Below, piece by piece: positions 1-11,800 of a DNA stretch of 64,000 bases. The notes beneath the pieces were generated by a model that saw only the letters and a program-made list of their open reading frames with translations, made no database searches and was not told the origin of the DNA. Source of the DNA: Mucor racemosus (Eukaryota; Mucoromycota; Mucoromycetes; Mucorales; Mucoraceae); NCBI GenBank assembly GCA_027405735.1, contig JAPEHQ010000016.1:434001-498000 (forward strand). Direction: 5' to 3'. How positions within the stretch are numbered: position 1 is the first letter of the stretch; the number at the start of each line of letters is the position of its first letter. Made by a program: the position numbers and the translations under genes.

Positions 1-967
1 GTATATTCGTTCAGTCAGTTTCAGTCCTGATGGTAAATATTTAGCAACTGGTGCCGAGGATAAGCAAATTAGAGTAAGTACTATCTAGAAAAAGCTTGAA
101 TTACAGTTATTCACAATTTACAAATTAGATCTGGGACATCGCAAAGAAGCGTATTCGTGGTATTTTGTCTGGTCATGAGCAAGATATTTACTCTTTAGAG
201 TTTAGTCGTGATGGTCGTATCCTAGTTTCTGGATCTGGTGATCGTACTGCTCGTATTTGGGACTGGCAAGCAATTCGTTGTATACATGAGCTTCGTATTA
301 ATGATGTCGAACAACAAGATTTGGGTGTTACTAGCGTTGCAATTTCTCCCGATAGTCGCCTTGTTGCAGCAGGTAGTCTTGATAAGGTGGTACGTGTTTG
401 GGATGCTGTTACCGGCCAACTTTTAGAACGCTTAGAAGGTCATAAGGATAGTGTTTATTCTGTTGCATTCATGCCAGATGGTAAGACATTGGTCAGTGGT
501 AGTTTGGATAAAACTTTGAGAATGTGGCAATTGGGCACTGGTGAAAGAGGCTATGGTAGTGAACGAGGTAAGAGCGCATGTATTCAAGTGTTTACTGGAC
601 ACAAGGTAAATATATATACAAATAGTGTGTAAATATGTTTATTTAATGAGAAAAAAAAATAGGATTTCGTCTTATCTGTTGCAACTACACCTGACGGCAA
701 TTGGATTGTTTCTGGATCAAAGGATCGTGGTGTACAATTCTGGGATCCTCGTACAGGTCAAACACAATTTATGCTTCAAGGTCATAAGAATTCAGGTAAC
801 ATTTCATGAAAAAAAAAAGGTGGGGTAATTTGTACTCTTTGTTAATATTTCATCTTTTTTTAGTAATCTCTGTTGCAACTAGTCCTGGTCATAAACCTAT
901 GTTTGCTACTGGTTCAGGTGATAATCGTGCTCGTATCTGGAGCTATGAACCATTAGGTCCAAATTAA
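1..967 (+). CDS. TUP1: TUP1/RcoA-type WD40 transcriptional corepressor, C-terminal part (5' truncated by window edge)
   Basis: Exons read as <1..73, 129..605, 663..795 and 864..967, all with GT-AG borders and consistent phase. The joined frame gives successive WD40 blades ending in IWDI, IWDW, VWDA, MWQL, FWDP and IWSY, each preceded by GH or SxDx motifs. The C-terminus ([16 protein letters not shown]) is the typical end of fungal Tup1, which together with Ssn6/Cyc8 represses transcription of many regulated genes in the nucleus. The N-terminal tetramerisation region and first blade lie upstream of the window. The start is not in the window. Another seven-blade repressor such as Groucho-like or general WD40 protein is possible, but the order of blades and the terminal motif fit Tup1 best. 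A 27-base A tract follows the stop closely. Confidence 0.85.
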
Positions 968-970
968 TGG

Positions 971-1001
<31 letters not shown>

Positions 1002-1904
1002 CTTTTCGTCGTTCAATATACATTTATACATTTATACAAGTTATTAAATCAAAAAAATAAAAAAATAACCCCAAATTGACATTTTAGTATTAAAAATTGT
1101 GCGTAGTATACGAAACAACCAAAAAAAGATCACCTTATATAATGTCCAAATACCACACAGCTTCCCCGCATTTCGCCGTTTATTTTTATAACATTGTATC
1201 ACTTGTAATCATAACCAAATCGGTTTTTTCTCTATGATAAATCAATGCCGTGTGGGTTTTTTTTATCATCAAGAAGGTTTATATCCCCACGCTCATTCTA
1301 ATCGTCCTCGAAAGAATAATTCCAAGAGAAAACGTTGTCTAATTACATGGGAATTAGAGAAACATGTACAAAGTCTGCATGGTAATATGAACTGTACACC
1401 AATATAAAAATACACATACATACACTTATGCAGCCAGCACACACAATATCGCGACAACATTTAGTGTTTTGTAAAAGTGCAACACGTTTGTTTCATCCCA
1501 TTTTCTTTGCAATTTTCTTTTTGACCTTATGAGAAAATAATGGATCTGAAATAGAAGTATTCCTTTGATTCTCTTATTTCAGATTCAAAAATCTGGGGAA
1601 ATTTGCGATTAAGGTTTAGGATTGATGTGCCACATTAATTGCCTATGAATTGTGTGTGAATTAAACAAGAAAATTACCTAAATGGTGATACAAGTTTTTC
1701 ACCATGTTGGGTTTATTGTTTTGTTAAATTTAAGCTTTGCACTTAGGTAATCTATGCATACACCTCAATTTCTGTATAGATCACATGAGTTTAATGCCAT
1801 GTTCACTCACACAAAAAAAAAAAAAATGGTATATAAAGCAGCTTGAATTTCCCTTCTTCCTTGTCTTTTTCTTCTTTTCTTCTTTATTATCATATTAAGA
1901 AAAA
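968..1904. other. Intergenic region TUP1-ACS with 27-nt A tract and ACS promoter
   Basis: Contains an A27 homopolymer at 971-997, TUP1 3' flank, and the promoter of the downstream acetyl-CoA synthetase. A 57-codon ATG frame at 1234-1407 is present but has no supporting homology that I can recognise. No RNA gene or repeat shared with the rest of the window was seen. Confidence 0.5.
1830..1837 (+). promoter_or_regulatory. TATA box of the acetyl-CoA synthetase gene
   Basis: TATATAAA lies 68 bp upstream of the ATG at 1905, after an A-rich tract and before a pyrimidine-rich leader. Spacing fits a fungal core promoter; this is inferred from sequence only. Confidence 0.45.
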
Positions 1905-4240
1905 ATGACTATTGAATCTGCTCCCGCTGAAAAACTATATCCCGTACCTGAAAGATTATTAGCTGGTGGTGATATCCCAAAGCCTTTTGTTTCTAGCTTT
2001 GATGAATATAAAGTCAAGTGGGAAGAGAGTGTAAATGAACCAAAGAAATTCTTTGGCAACGTATGTATAATTTGGCATGATAAATTCCACTATAATAACC
2101 TCTGTAAAAAAAACTAGCTTGCTCGTGAATTATTATCTTGGTCAAAGCCTTTTGAAACTGTTACAAGTGGAAGTTTTGCTGAAGGTGATGTTGCCTGGTT
2201 TTTAGAAGGTGAACTTAATGTTGCTTTCAATTGTGTTGATCGTCATGCATTAGCTACTCCAGACAAGGTAATTATTAAGGAGAAGGTTGGGGGGAGAAGG
2301 ATGAAATGCCGTGTTGTGGCTGAACAAAAATACTTATATTTGTTTGTTATAGATTGCCATCATTCATGAAGGTGACGAACCTGAAAATGTTCGTAAAATT
2401 ACTTACCGTGAATTATTGCAAGAAGTTAGTCGCGTTGCTAACGTGTTGAAATCATTGGATGTACGTAAAGGCGATAATGTTGCTATTTATATGCCAATGG
2501 TACCTGAAGCTGTATTTGCCATGTTGGCCTGTGCTCGTATCGGTGCTGTTCATTCCGTCGTTTTTGCTGGTTTCTCTTCTGATTCACTTCGTGATCGTAT
2601 CAATGATGCTGGTGCTCGTATTGTTTTAACTGCTGATGAAGGTCGCCGTGGTGGCAAAAATATTGCAACTAAGCGTATTGTAGATGAAGCCCTCAAAGCT
2701 ACCCCCACTGTTGAGCATGTCTTGGTGTTGCGTCGTACTGGTTCTGAAGTTCCATTTACCGCTGGTCGTGATCTTTGGTGGCACGATGAGATGGCAAAGG
2801 CTCGTCCCTATTGCCCCCCTACCAATGTTAATGCTGAAGATCCTCTCTTTTTGCTTTATACATCAGGATCTACTGGTACTCCTAAAGGTGTAGTTCACAC
2901 TACTGGTGGTTATCTTTTGGGTGCTGCTGCAACTGTTAAATATGTCTTTGATTACCATGAAGGCGATATTCATGCTTGTATGGCCGATGTTGGATGGGTA
3001 AGTTATTAATGCTTATTATATTAAAAAAGGCACATCTTATTTATTAACTCGCTTTCTTGATTTAATAGATTACTGGTCATACTTACATTGTTTATGGTCC
3101 TCTTGCTTTAGGTGCCACTACAGTATTGTTTGAGAGTACTCCTACTTATCCTGATCCTGCTCGTTTCTGGAACCTCGTCCAAAAGCACAAGGTCACTCAA
3201 TTCTACACTGCCCCTACCGCTATTCGTGCTCTTAGACGTTTAGGTGATAAATGGGTTCAACAAAACGATCTCTCATCTCTTCGTGTTATCGGTTCTGTTG
3301 GTGAACCTATTAACCCTGAAGCATGGGAATGGTACAATGAACAAGTTGGTAAAGGACGTTGCGCTGTTGTAGATACTTACTGGCAAACAGAAACTGGTTC
3401 CATTATCGTCACTCCTTTGCCTGGTGCTACTACTACCAAGCCTGGTTCTGCTACATTCCCATTCTTTGGTATTCAACCTGCTATTTTGGATCCTGTTACT
3501 GGTGAGGAATTGGAAGGAAATGACGTTACTGGTGTCTTGGCCATCAAACAACCATGGCCTTCTATGGCTCGTTCCGTCTATAATAATCATTACAGATACC
3601 TTGATACCTATTTAAATCCTTACAAGGGTCATTACTTTACTGGTAAATATTCAGTTTATATAATCATGACCATTACCTAATTTATTGATTTGCTTATTTA
3701 TTTGATTACCATTTTTCTATAAATAGGTGATGGCGCTACTAGAGACAAAGATGGTTACATTTGGATTCGTGGTCGTGTTGATGGTAACTATTTACAAAAT
3801 TTTACATTTACAAACTTTTTCTCAAACACAAGGTTTTTGTAGATGTAATCAATGTTTCTGGTCACAGGCTTTCTACTGCTGAAATTGAGTCTGCATTGAT
3901 TTTGCATCATTCTGTTGCTGAAGCTGCTGTAGTTGGCGGTCAAGATGATTTAACTGGTCAATGTATTCATGCTTATGCTACCTTGAAGCCCAACATTGAA
4001 GACTCTGAAGGACTTGACAAGGAGTTGGCTTTGCAAGTTAGAAAGGTCATTGGTCCATTCGCTACCCCTAAAAAGATCTACGTGGTCAATGATCTTCCAA
4101 AGACTCGTTCTGGCAAGATTATGCGTCGTATCCTTCGTAAGATTGTTAATGGCGAACAAGATTCTTTAGGTGATATCTCCACTTTGGCTGAGCCTGCCGT
4201 GGTTCCTCATCTTATTGAACGTGTTCATGGAAAGAATTAA
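1905..4240 (+). CDS. Acetyl-CoA synthetase (AMP-forming), complete, six exons
   Basis: Exons 1905..2060, 2118..2267, 2353..2997, 3069..3642, 3727..3783 and 3843..4240 join to 659 aa, the usual length for eukaryotic ACS. It converts acetate, ATP and CoA to acetyl-CoA, AMP and PPi, in the cytosol or nucleus. Visible signatures are the AMP-binding P-loop [18 protein letters not shown] near residue 271, the block [17 protein letters not shown] rebuilt exactly across the third intron, the YWQTETGS segment, the hinge region [13 protein letters not shown] rebuilt across intron 5, and the C-terminal [11 protein letters not shown] whose lysine is the catalytic and acetylation-regulated residue. The start follows AAAAATGAC and a TATA box. 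ATG choice is supported by the typical N-terminus (YPVPERLL). Alternative calls such as propionyl-CoA synthetase are less likely given the near-standard ACS motifs. Confidence 0.95.
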
Positions 4241-6139
4241 GTTCATATGTCTCGATGATCCTGAAATTAACTATTTATGTCCAACCTATGTTCTTAACAC
4301 ACACACACATGCAGCGCACTATAGTCGCTTTTTTTTACTCTTTTTGTCATACCCAAATTCAATAAAAACGCTTAAATCTCGCAAAATTTTGTTCATACTT
4401 TGATGTTTGAATTTCACCCCAATTATTTTGGTTTATCGAATCTTAAGTTGATTTTCGCTGCATGTAAACAAATATGAAAGATATATTTAAAATTATGCGG
4501 TAGTATAATACCTAAGGTGCTACAAAATGAATGTAGATTAGCTGTAATAGACTTTCTGTTTAGGTGGATGTGCGCTATATTCCAAATATATCAACAAAGA
4601 GTGAAATTTATCTCTGCAACCATAAATGCCAAATTCCTATTTTTTATGATACAGAAGCGGTCGTTGCTTATAGTTTTATTCAATCATAATGTGATGGCAT
4701 CACTTTATTTTTAAAATCATATGGTCGTATTTCACAGCCAAAATTAAATAAATATAATAATTTAAATGAAAAAAGGATAACGTACACCCAAACAAAGAGG
4801 ATGATGAAGAAGAACGATCAAAGAGAGGAAGGAAGAGGAAAATAACAGTAGAATGAAAGAAGAGGAGAACAGGAATATGTAAAAGAAAAGCGATACAGTT
4901 ATTTAGTAACTTGTCCTTGCATTATCATTATTACATGTTATTCTAACTATTTGGTACAGTACGATGAAAAGCTTCTTATAATTAAGTAAAACAGGCCTGC
5001 GGCAGCACGAGCTGCACATCGCGTAGGGGTATTGACCAGCTCATTATATATGAAAATAATAAAGCGTAACCGAGATGTTACAATTAACTACATCTATCAT
5101 AGTAGAATTACTAGTTTATTGCAGCAAAAAGGTTTAAGAGTTTTGTATATTTTGTATATTTTGACATAAAGTGAATGAAATCAATATTGAATGTCTGAAG
5201 GATTTAATGCTATAGATGTAAACCGCATTGCATGGCAACTTTGATTATGCATAAAAAGGTCGTTTACTTATCAGCATCAGTAGTTGTAATCGCCATATAT
5301 GCTATTTTTGGTTGATTTTGATTCATCAGAATTAGGAATTACCGAATTACTAATTTAGAACATCTGTAAAACCATGGTGTTTAACGTGCAAATCAAACAA
5401 AGCTGCATTCCATGCGTTTATTATTATGCTACTACTAAATAATGGAAGCATGATTCCATTGTATTTTTATAATATCCACATGTTCATTCTAATTATATTA
5501 TCATTCACATTTAATACACTCATCCAACTAGTGAATAAACCCTCTATATAAGCTTATAATAAAACAGTACTTTTTCATTTGAATAATTCATATGTTTGCC
5601 TTACGATAAATCAGATTTAGGGCTATTTCTAATTTGAAATGGTCTGCTAAGCTCCTAAGTCATAAATCCCACTCGAAAAAAATGGTCGTTTTATTTCTAT
5701 TATTTAAGCAGCAAATTAATGGAATACTTAAATTTTAATCCTGGGTACTGTTACAGCTATATTATACATTCTAAAACTTTGGGCCTATCTGTAGATTAAT
5801 ACTTAATGAATAAAACTATCAGAGCTTTGTAATAAAGAGCAAACCAAATTTGAAAATAAGTGTTCATTATATTTTTATTTTTTTAGACGAAACATTAGTA
5901 ACCCCGGATGTATGAGTATTAGACTAAATGTAGTATATAATATAATAATCACTCCACCTTATTCCATAATTGAAATAAGGTTTATATGCATTATTCCTCA
6001 ATGTTTATAACTCTAATGATCATGCCCAGTTGTCCAGCAGATAAACTATTAAAAACTTACTATGAAAAATGCCTTCTGTGCGCATGACTAGTATTACATA
6101 ATTAAGCTCAATATTAGTCAGTATCCTCCTAAACACTTC
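4241..6139. other. Gene-free stretch; part shared with the 56-kb repeat region
   Basis: No convincing coding region. About 5313-5400 matches, in inverted orientation, the segment at about 56385-56450 (shared blocks AATTCCTAATTCTGAT and AGATGTTCTAAATTAG on the other strand), so at least that piece is dispersed repeat DNA. 4790-4880 is purine-rich. The rest is AT-rich sequence in which I see nothing definite. Confidence 0.45.
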
Positions 6140-7390
6140 CCTCTATGGCCAGTTGATATCTATCCGAAAATAAAACAATTAACACCAAGATATAAGTGCA
6201 CTAACTGGCCTAGCAATATACGCAAGCTAGCATTGACCTGAAATCGATTGTAGAATTTAAACACCAAAATTAAGGTGTTAAATTTTTGTATTCACAATGT
6301 AGATTCAACTGAAAGCTACTTTGCATTTTTTGTTTCAGCAAAAAATGTTAATTTTTCGTCAAGATAATTAAAATAATATTTTATATTACAGTTTGAAAAC
6401 TATGATAGTTGAGTTTCAAAACCGATATGACAAATCGACCAGAAAATAATTCAAAAAAACAAAATCGTTTAATGGCTCATAAACTGTAAAGTAAGTTGAA
6501 CTAGTGCATTAAGTGTTTTTTGTACAGCTTTAAATGCTTCCTCCATCTAAATAAAATTTAGACAAATGTTTCACATTAAATTTTGCGTAAAATGCAATTG
6601 AAATTTTGGAGGTTTTTTAAAGATGCAGAATAGTTTTTATAAGGATATTTTAAATATAAGCAATGAAAATAATGCGCAACAAAATTATCTATCGATAGAG
6701 CTATTGCTGGACCTTTTAGCTGCATTTTCCGTAGAGAAAACAAGATTTTTGTCTATTTTTTTTTCAAATTCAAAATTTGGGATGAGGGTATACAAGGGAA
6801 AAATTGAAGCCAGGAGCGAAGGTATTGCTTTGTACACATTTTTGAGGATATCTCCGCGAAAAATCAATATTTTTAAAAAAACTAAATTGAGTCCGAGAGG
6901 GCACAATGAGATTAATGGCATGAATGTAAAAAAAGATGTTGCTCCGTATAACGAATATTTTGAAATCTACTACAAAAATGTAAAAAGATGAAAAAAAAAT
7001 AAAAATGCTCAGGATTTTTTCATACTGAAATATGTTATAGAACACTTTAAAACAAGTAAGTTTCATTACTAGAAAGTACTAGTATAGCTTAATTTTTCGT
7101 AGAGATATGAAGCCTCAAATTTTTAATTTTTAGCAGTGAAATACGCGTAAAAATCTGAAACATTAGCACTGAAAAATGAATCCCACCTGCAAAAAATAGG
7201 ATATTTCCGGATACTCGTTCTTGGATTAAAGTTGACCATCTCAGGTACATAGACATATAATTTTTTCTTGGTGTTATTCAGTGAAAAAAAAAAAGTTCTG
7301 TAGGGATAAAAAACCGAACCCAGTTTTTAAAGAAAAGCAGTAATTTTTAAGTGATTTTGAGCCTTTCATGAGATAGTGCACAAAATACGT
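6140..7390 (+). repeat. Dispersed repeat A, copy 1
   Basis: About 1.25 kb whose parts match, in the same order, 58100-59220 on the same strand and 24300-25335 on the opposite strand. Shared landmarks include GTTTCAGCAAAAAATGTTAA, a run around GGAGGTTTTTTAAAGATGC, the block coding RVYKGKIE..LYTFLRISPRKIN, and the distal AATTTTTTCTTGGTGTTATT. No terminal inverted repeats, LTRs or poly-A end could be defined, so the class of element is unknown. Confidence 0.75.
6623..7072 (+). pseudogene. Uncharacterised repeat-A reading frame, copy 1 (frameshifted)
   Basis: ATG at 6623 opens a frame of 122 codons that matches the copies at 24624-25073 and 58582-59033 through SFYK, NNAQQNYLSI, LAAF.VEKTRFLS, FGMRVYKGKIEARSEG and LYTFLRISPRKIN. 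After a run of A following NVKK the frame slips relative to copy 2. The continuation NFFILKYVIE.FK in the sister copies is still present here in another frame, ending at the stop near 7070-7072. I do not recognise the family. The product would be small, basic and Lys-rich. It may be a relic of a transposon-encoded protein or of a duplicated host gene. The ATG context (AAAGATGC) is shared with copy 3. Confidence 0.5.
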
Positions 7391-7959
7391 GGAGGCTTTT
7401 ATCACTCAAAAAAGCGACTAATTAATACATGTTCAAAACAAAAAGAAATTTTATAGCAAGAAAAAAATTAAACAAAATTTTATTGAAAGAAAAAAATTAC
7501 AAGGAAATGATACCACTATATTTGCACTACAATGTCATAATAAAAATGGCTTATTTCACAAGATAATAGATCTAAACTTTAAAAAATTTGCAATGATTAT
7601 ACAACCCTCAGCCAGTGTGAATACAACTCTCACGGAAGATCAAGTAATAAAAAATGATAAAGTGTCATCATCAGGAAGTAAATCAAAAGCAAATTTCAAA
7701 AAGCCATCGCCCATTAAATGTCAGAAAGTCGACCAGTTTCAACAAGAGTGCAATATACGTATCCAATAAACAAAACCTCAAAGTAGTAAAAAGCAAAGAG
7801 TCAAAAAAATCTAACATTCTTTCAAAAGAAAAAAAGTTTTTTTTTTAATGATAACTTTCTTGAATTTGGTTGATATTTTCACTAAATTAACGAAAAAGAT
7901 ACAGCTGAATTCTTGAAAGTAATCGAGGACCTTGATGAAGAGACACACAAGTGATGCGC
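7391..7959. other. Intergenic, AT-rich, no gene seen
   Basis: A 64-codon lysine/serine-rich ATG frame (7654-7848) and low-complexity A tracts are present. Neither shows splice context, homology or codon bias to support a gene. The right part is RPS13 3' flank. Confidence 0.4.
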
Positions 7960-8596
7960 TTAGGCAACCATAGCAGAAGCAGTGGCAGACTCACTATTAG
8001 AAAGAAAAAAAGAGGGTTAAGGTAGACAGTTACCGAGCTCGCACTATTCACATAAAGCGAATAGGTCGTTGACTCTGACATAATGTCCAATATAGGCAGT
8101 ATAATAATGTTTCCCAATTTCCCCAACACACACACACACAATAAGTTAGTAAATAAATAAACAAAAAAGGATACTATTTCCAGGTAGGAGGGAGTTGACC
8201 AGCAGTCTTGTAGTAACGAGCAAGACGGTGGATACGAGACTCAATGAGAATTAAACGGTACTTGGAGTCCTTATCCTTTCTGTTACGTTCCAAATGCTTA
8301 CGGATGGAGACGGCCTTCTTGATAAGATGGTACAAATCCTCGGGAACCTCAGGAGCAAGACCGTTGGACTTAAGAATACGGAGAATCTTGTTACCAGTGA
8401 TGGACTTAACTTGGGGAATACCGTTGGAATCACGGAGAATGACACCAATTTGAGCGGGAGAGAGACCCTTCTTGGCATTCTTGCAGATTTGCTCAACGAC
8501 TTCCTCAGAGGTAGTCTTGACCCAAGAAGCAGGAGTGCGACGATAGGGGAGGGCACTACCAGAGATACCCTTACCAGAAGTATACATACGACCCAT
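7960..8596 (-). CDS. RPS13: 40S ribosomal protein S13 (uS15)
   Basis: Coding exons 8175..8596 and 7960..7993 on the minus strand, with one intron (7994..8174, GTATCC...AATAG), give 151 aa, exactly the family length. The protein begins [20 protein letters not shown] and carries the uS15 signature [38 protein letters not shown] and [10 protein letters not shown]. The intron splits the Tyr codon in [13 protein letters not shown], the conserved C-terminus; without it the frame would stop prematurely after PTWK. It is a component of the small ribosomal subunit. It is divergent from UTP10 with only 247 bp between the start codons, so the two ribosome-related genes probably share a promoter. Confidence in identity and exon structure is high. 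Confidence 0.96.
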
Positions 8597-8689
8597 TTTG
8601 ACTAGTTATTAAGATCTCGAAAAAAGATTGGGAGAAAGAGGAAGAATCAATTTGTTTACGCCATTGAAATTGCAATTTATTTCGCTAGT

Positions 8690-8700
8690 AAAAATTTTTT
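8690..8700. promoter_or_regulatory. RRPE-like AAAAATTTTTT in the RPS13/UTP10 divergent promoter
   Basis: The near-palindromic AAAAATTTTTT sits between the two divergent start codons. The ribosomal RNA processing element of yeast ribosome-biogenesis genes has the core AAAAATTT. No clear PAC motif was found next to it, so the assignment is tentative. Confidence 0.3.
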
Positions 8701-8843
8701 TTACTACTGCTAAATGTTTGGATTTAGTGGCTTTCAGGACCGTATTTCCTTTTTATAACATCCTGCTGTTTCCAAATGTCAAAAAGTTTTGACTTTCAGC
8801 TAGATTTTTCGAAACATTATTCTTCAATTCATTTCAACCAAAA

Positions 8844-11800
8844 ATGTCTTCATTGAAACAGCAATTGAAGAAGATTGGTACCCTTGACTTGCGTAATGTA
8901 AGTGAGGCTTCCAGAAAATCAAAGGCTTCTTTTCTTTTTAGTGCTCGTGAAGCTGCAGACCAAGATTTAGAAACCATTTATTCTATTGCTTACAATGGTA
9001 TCATGGAACTTGTCATTCTCGATGAAAAATTTTCAGCATTTGAAAAGACATTGTTCTCTGAAGGCATGAAATCTGTCGATAGAATTCTTCAGGTACATTA
9101 TAGACGCACTAGATCCCTTACATTTGATATTAACATTGCATTAATAGACTAAAGAGGAAAATGATAAACTTGATGCTAGCATCAATGCTTTTCTCTCACA
9201 GCTTTCACCTTATTTCCTCTTAAAGCCCTCTGGCAAAGTGTTGGAATATCTTATTCGTCGCTTCCGTATTCAAGATTTCAATGTAGAATCTATTCTCAGA
9301 TGTATCATGCCTTATCATGAAACAAAATCATTTGTCAAAATGATCTCCATCTTGAACATTAGGTAAAATTTTAAACTTACAACAATGCAGAAATCCAATG
9401 CTAACATTTGTAATCAATAGTGATAAATCCCCTTGGGAGTTCTTGAAGCCAATAAAGAAGAGTTTGCTTCCTCTTGAAAGATCTCTTTTGGTTAAAAAGA
9501 TGATCAAGAACAGATATGTGTTTGATTTCGTTTGCAAAATGGTTACTCAATCTCTCGTACCATTCCAAACACTTTATTCTTTCTATGCTGCATTGATGAC
9601 AGATTTCATCAAGTTCTCACCTTCAGTTACTGCCGATATGACAATCGCTTTAATGCCTCATTTGATTGATGGTTTTAAGGCTAAGAAGTTACCTGAATTA
9701 CAATTAGCCAGTTATATGATCGTTTCTCAATTATCTTCTAATGCAACTTTCAGCAAAGAAGGTGTAGAAGCACTTGCTGACGCCATGTTGAGACATTACA
9801 AGAAATCCTGTTACGCATACTGTTTGTTGACCATTGTTCACCTTTGTCAAACACAAGAAAGCTTTGAATCTGTTTCTAAGAATGCTCTCAACAGCATGAT
9901 CAATAACTCTCGTTTTGAACAAACCATTTTGGAAATTACTGATAAATACGCCACTGATCGCTTCTTTGCTTGTTTCTTAAAGGACATTAGCCATGAAGCT
10001 AACTGTATTCAACTTTTGGAAAGTTTGGTTTTACAAGGTTATCTTTCCAGCGAAAATATCTCTCGCTTATGTCAATCTGTTATGGATAGTTATGTTGCTC
10101 TTGCTGACAATAAGGATAGTGACAAGAAGAAAGAATTTGTTTCTCAATACCAATCTCTTTTGGCTATGATTTCTCAACGTTATGTCGAAGAATTGGATGT
10201 TGTATTGGAATCTCAATTGGCTGTTACTAAAGACAATGCTGCCATTAATAAGGAACTCTATGAATTCACATCTTCTGCTTTCAAGGGTACATTGCATGAA
10301 GTTGTTGAAGAAGCAAATACCACTCTTTATCTTTGTTTGAATAGTCCTGCCGTCAACAATCGTCTTTTAGCATTGAAGAAATTAGTTTCTATCATTAATG
10401 ATAAATCTAATCCTTTGACTCAAACTCCAGATATTTTCGAGTCCTCTTTGGCTGCTTGTTTAGACAAGTTCAATGCTTTATTCACCTATGCTGTAGAGGA
10501 AGTTCCCAATCATTTGTTGAACTATGTTTCTGCTGAAAAGATTTTAGCTTCCTTAGTTCGTCTTTTAGAAGAACGTGGTGCATTCAATTCCAAAGATGCT
10601 GTTTCTGTTCTCAAGTTTTTATTATCTGATTTCATCAAGAAGCATCCCGATCAAGATTTCCAAGTTGCTCGCATCTTGTCTGTCTTTATCTTTTCTGCAT
10701 CTAGTAATAACCTCACCAATTTGTTGAAGCGTATAGGTTCTACTCAATTAAAGCAAAGTCCTGTCTTGTCATCTATGGTCGATAACCTTAAGGCTGCTGC
10801 TAAGGCTGAGGATAAGTTTGAGGTCCCTACCAAGTTTATTAAGCTTCAAGCTGATTTGATCAAGCAAAACAAGAGACCTGAGCATGCTTCATTCTGGGTT
10901 GAAATGGTCAAGAGTAACTCTAAAGGTGAAAGCATTCTTGGTATGTTGGTTATTTCTTTAGCTATTTCTATTGTTACCAAGGAAAAGGAACAATATGGCT
11001 TGGGTTTGAGCTCATTAGATGCTGTTTTGGTTGCTGTTGACAGCAAATTGGATCTCTTCTATTCTACTGAAATGAAGGGCGGTTTCCTTGAAAGCTCTGG
11101 TTTACCTTCCAAGGATGTTATCAAACAATTAAGAAATGTTGAAGATGTCCCTGCTACTACCTATGTTCAACTCGCCCAATTTGTTTTGGTTACTTTGACC
11201 AACTCTATTCATCGTCCCAATAGTTCAATCGACTGGTATAGAGCCAATACTTCCAATAGCGTCTATATTGATTTGGTCAATAAACTTTTCAAGACTTTTG
11301 TTAGTGGTTCCTCTATTGTTGCTTTTGAGCAAACTATTCCTCAACTTATCAAGAATCAATTTGATACTGATTTACTTCGTTTCGTAACCAGTATTTGGTC
11401 CAAGAGTGATAATACTTACATTGTACGTGCTCGTGCCTTGCAAATCACCTCTGCTTATCTTGGTCACTACATTAAACCAAACAACTCCAAGGTTGATTTC
11501 CAACATTTGATACCTGCTCTTTTCCCTACTTTAGGTGATGTCCATCAATCTGTTCGTGTTCAAGGCCTTAAATGTTTGGAAAACATTCGTTCTATTTATT
11601 TGAGTCAAGGTTTACCTAGTGGTCATAAGGTTTATGACACTACTATCCCTACTGAGGCTGTTCAAAAGGTCAAGGCTGCTGCTAATTTGACTATTCTTCC
11701 TGATAGTACTTTTTACGATGAAGCTGCTTCTGTTACACCCATGAAATCTAATGAAGCTGCTCACCTTGTTGACTTTTTATGGTATAGACATGATGAAATT

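Noticed and set aside
1234..1407. 57-codon ATG frame between TUP1 and ACS
   Set aside because: Basic peptide with no recognised homology, in ordinary intergenic DNA; likely chance.
7654..7848. 64-codon Lys/Ser-rich frame
   Set aside because: Low-complexity AT-rich sequence near repeats, no splice or promoter support.
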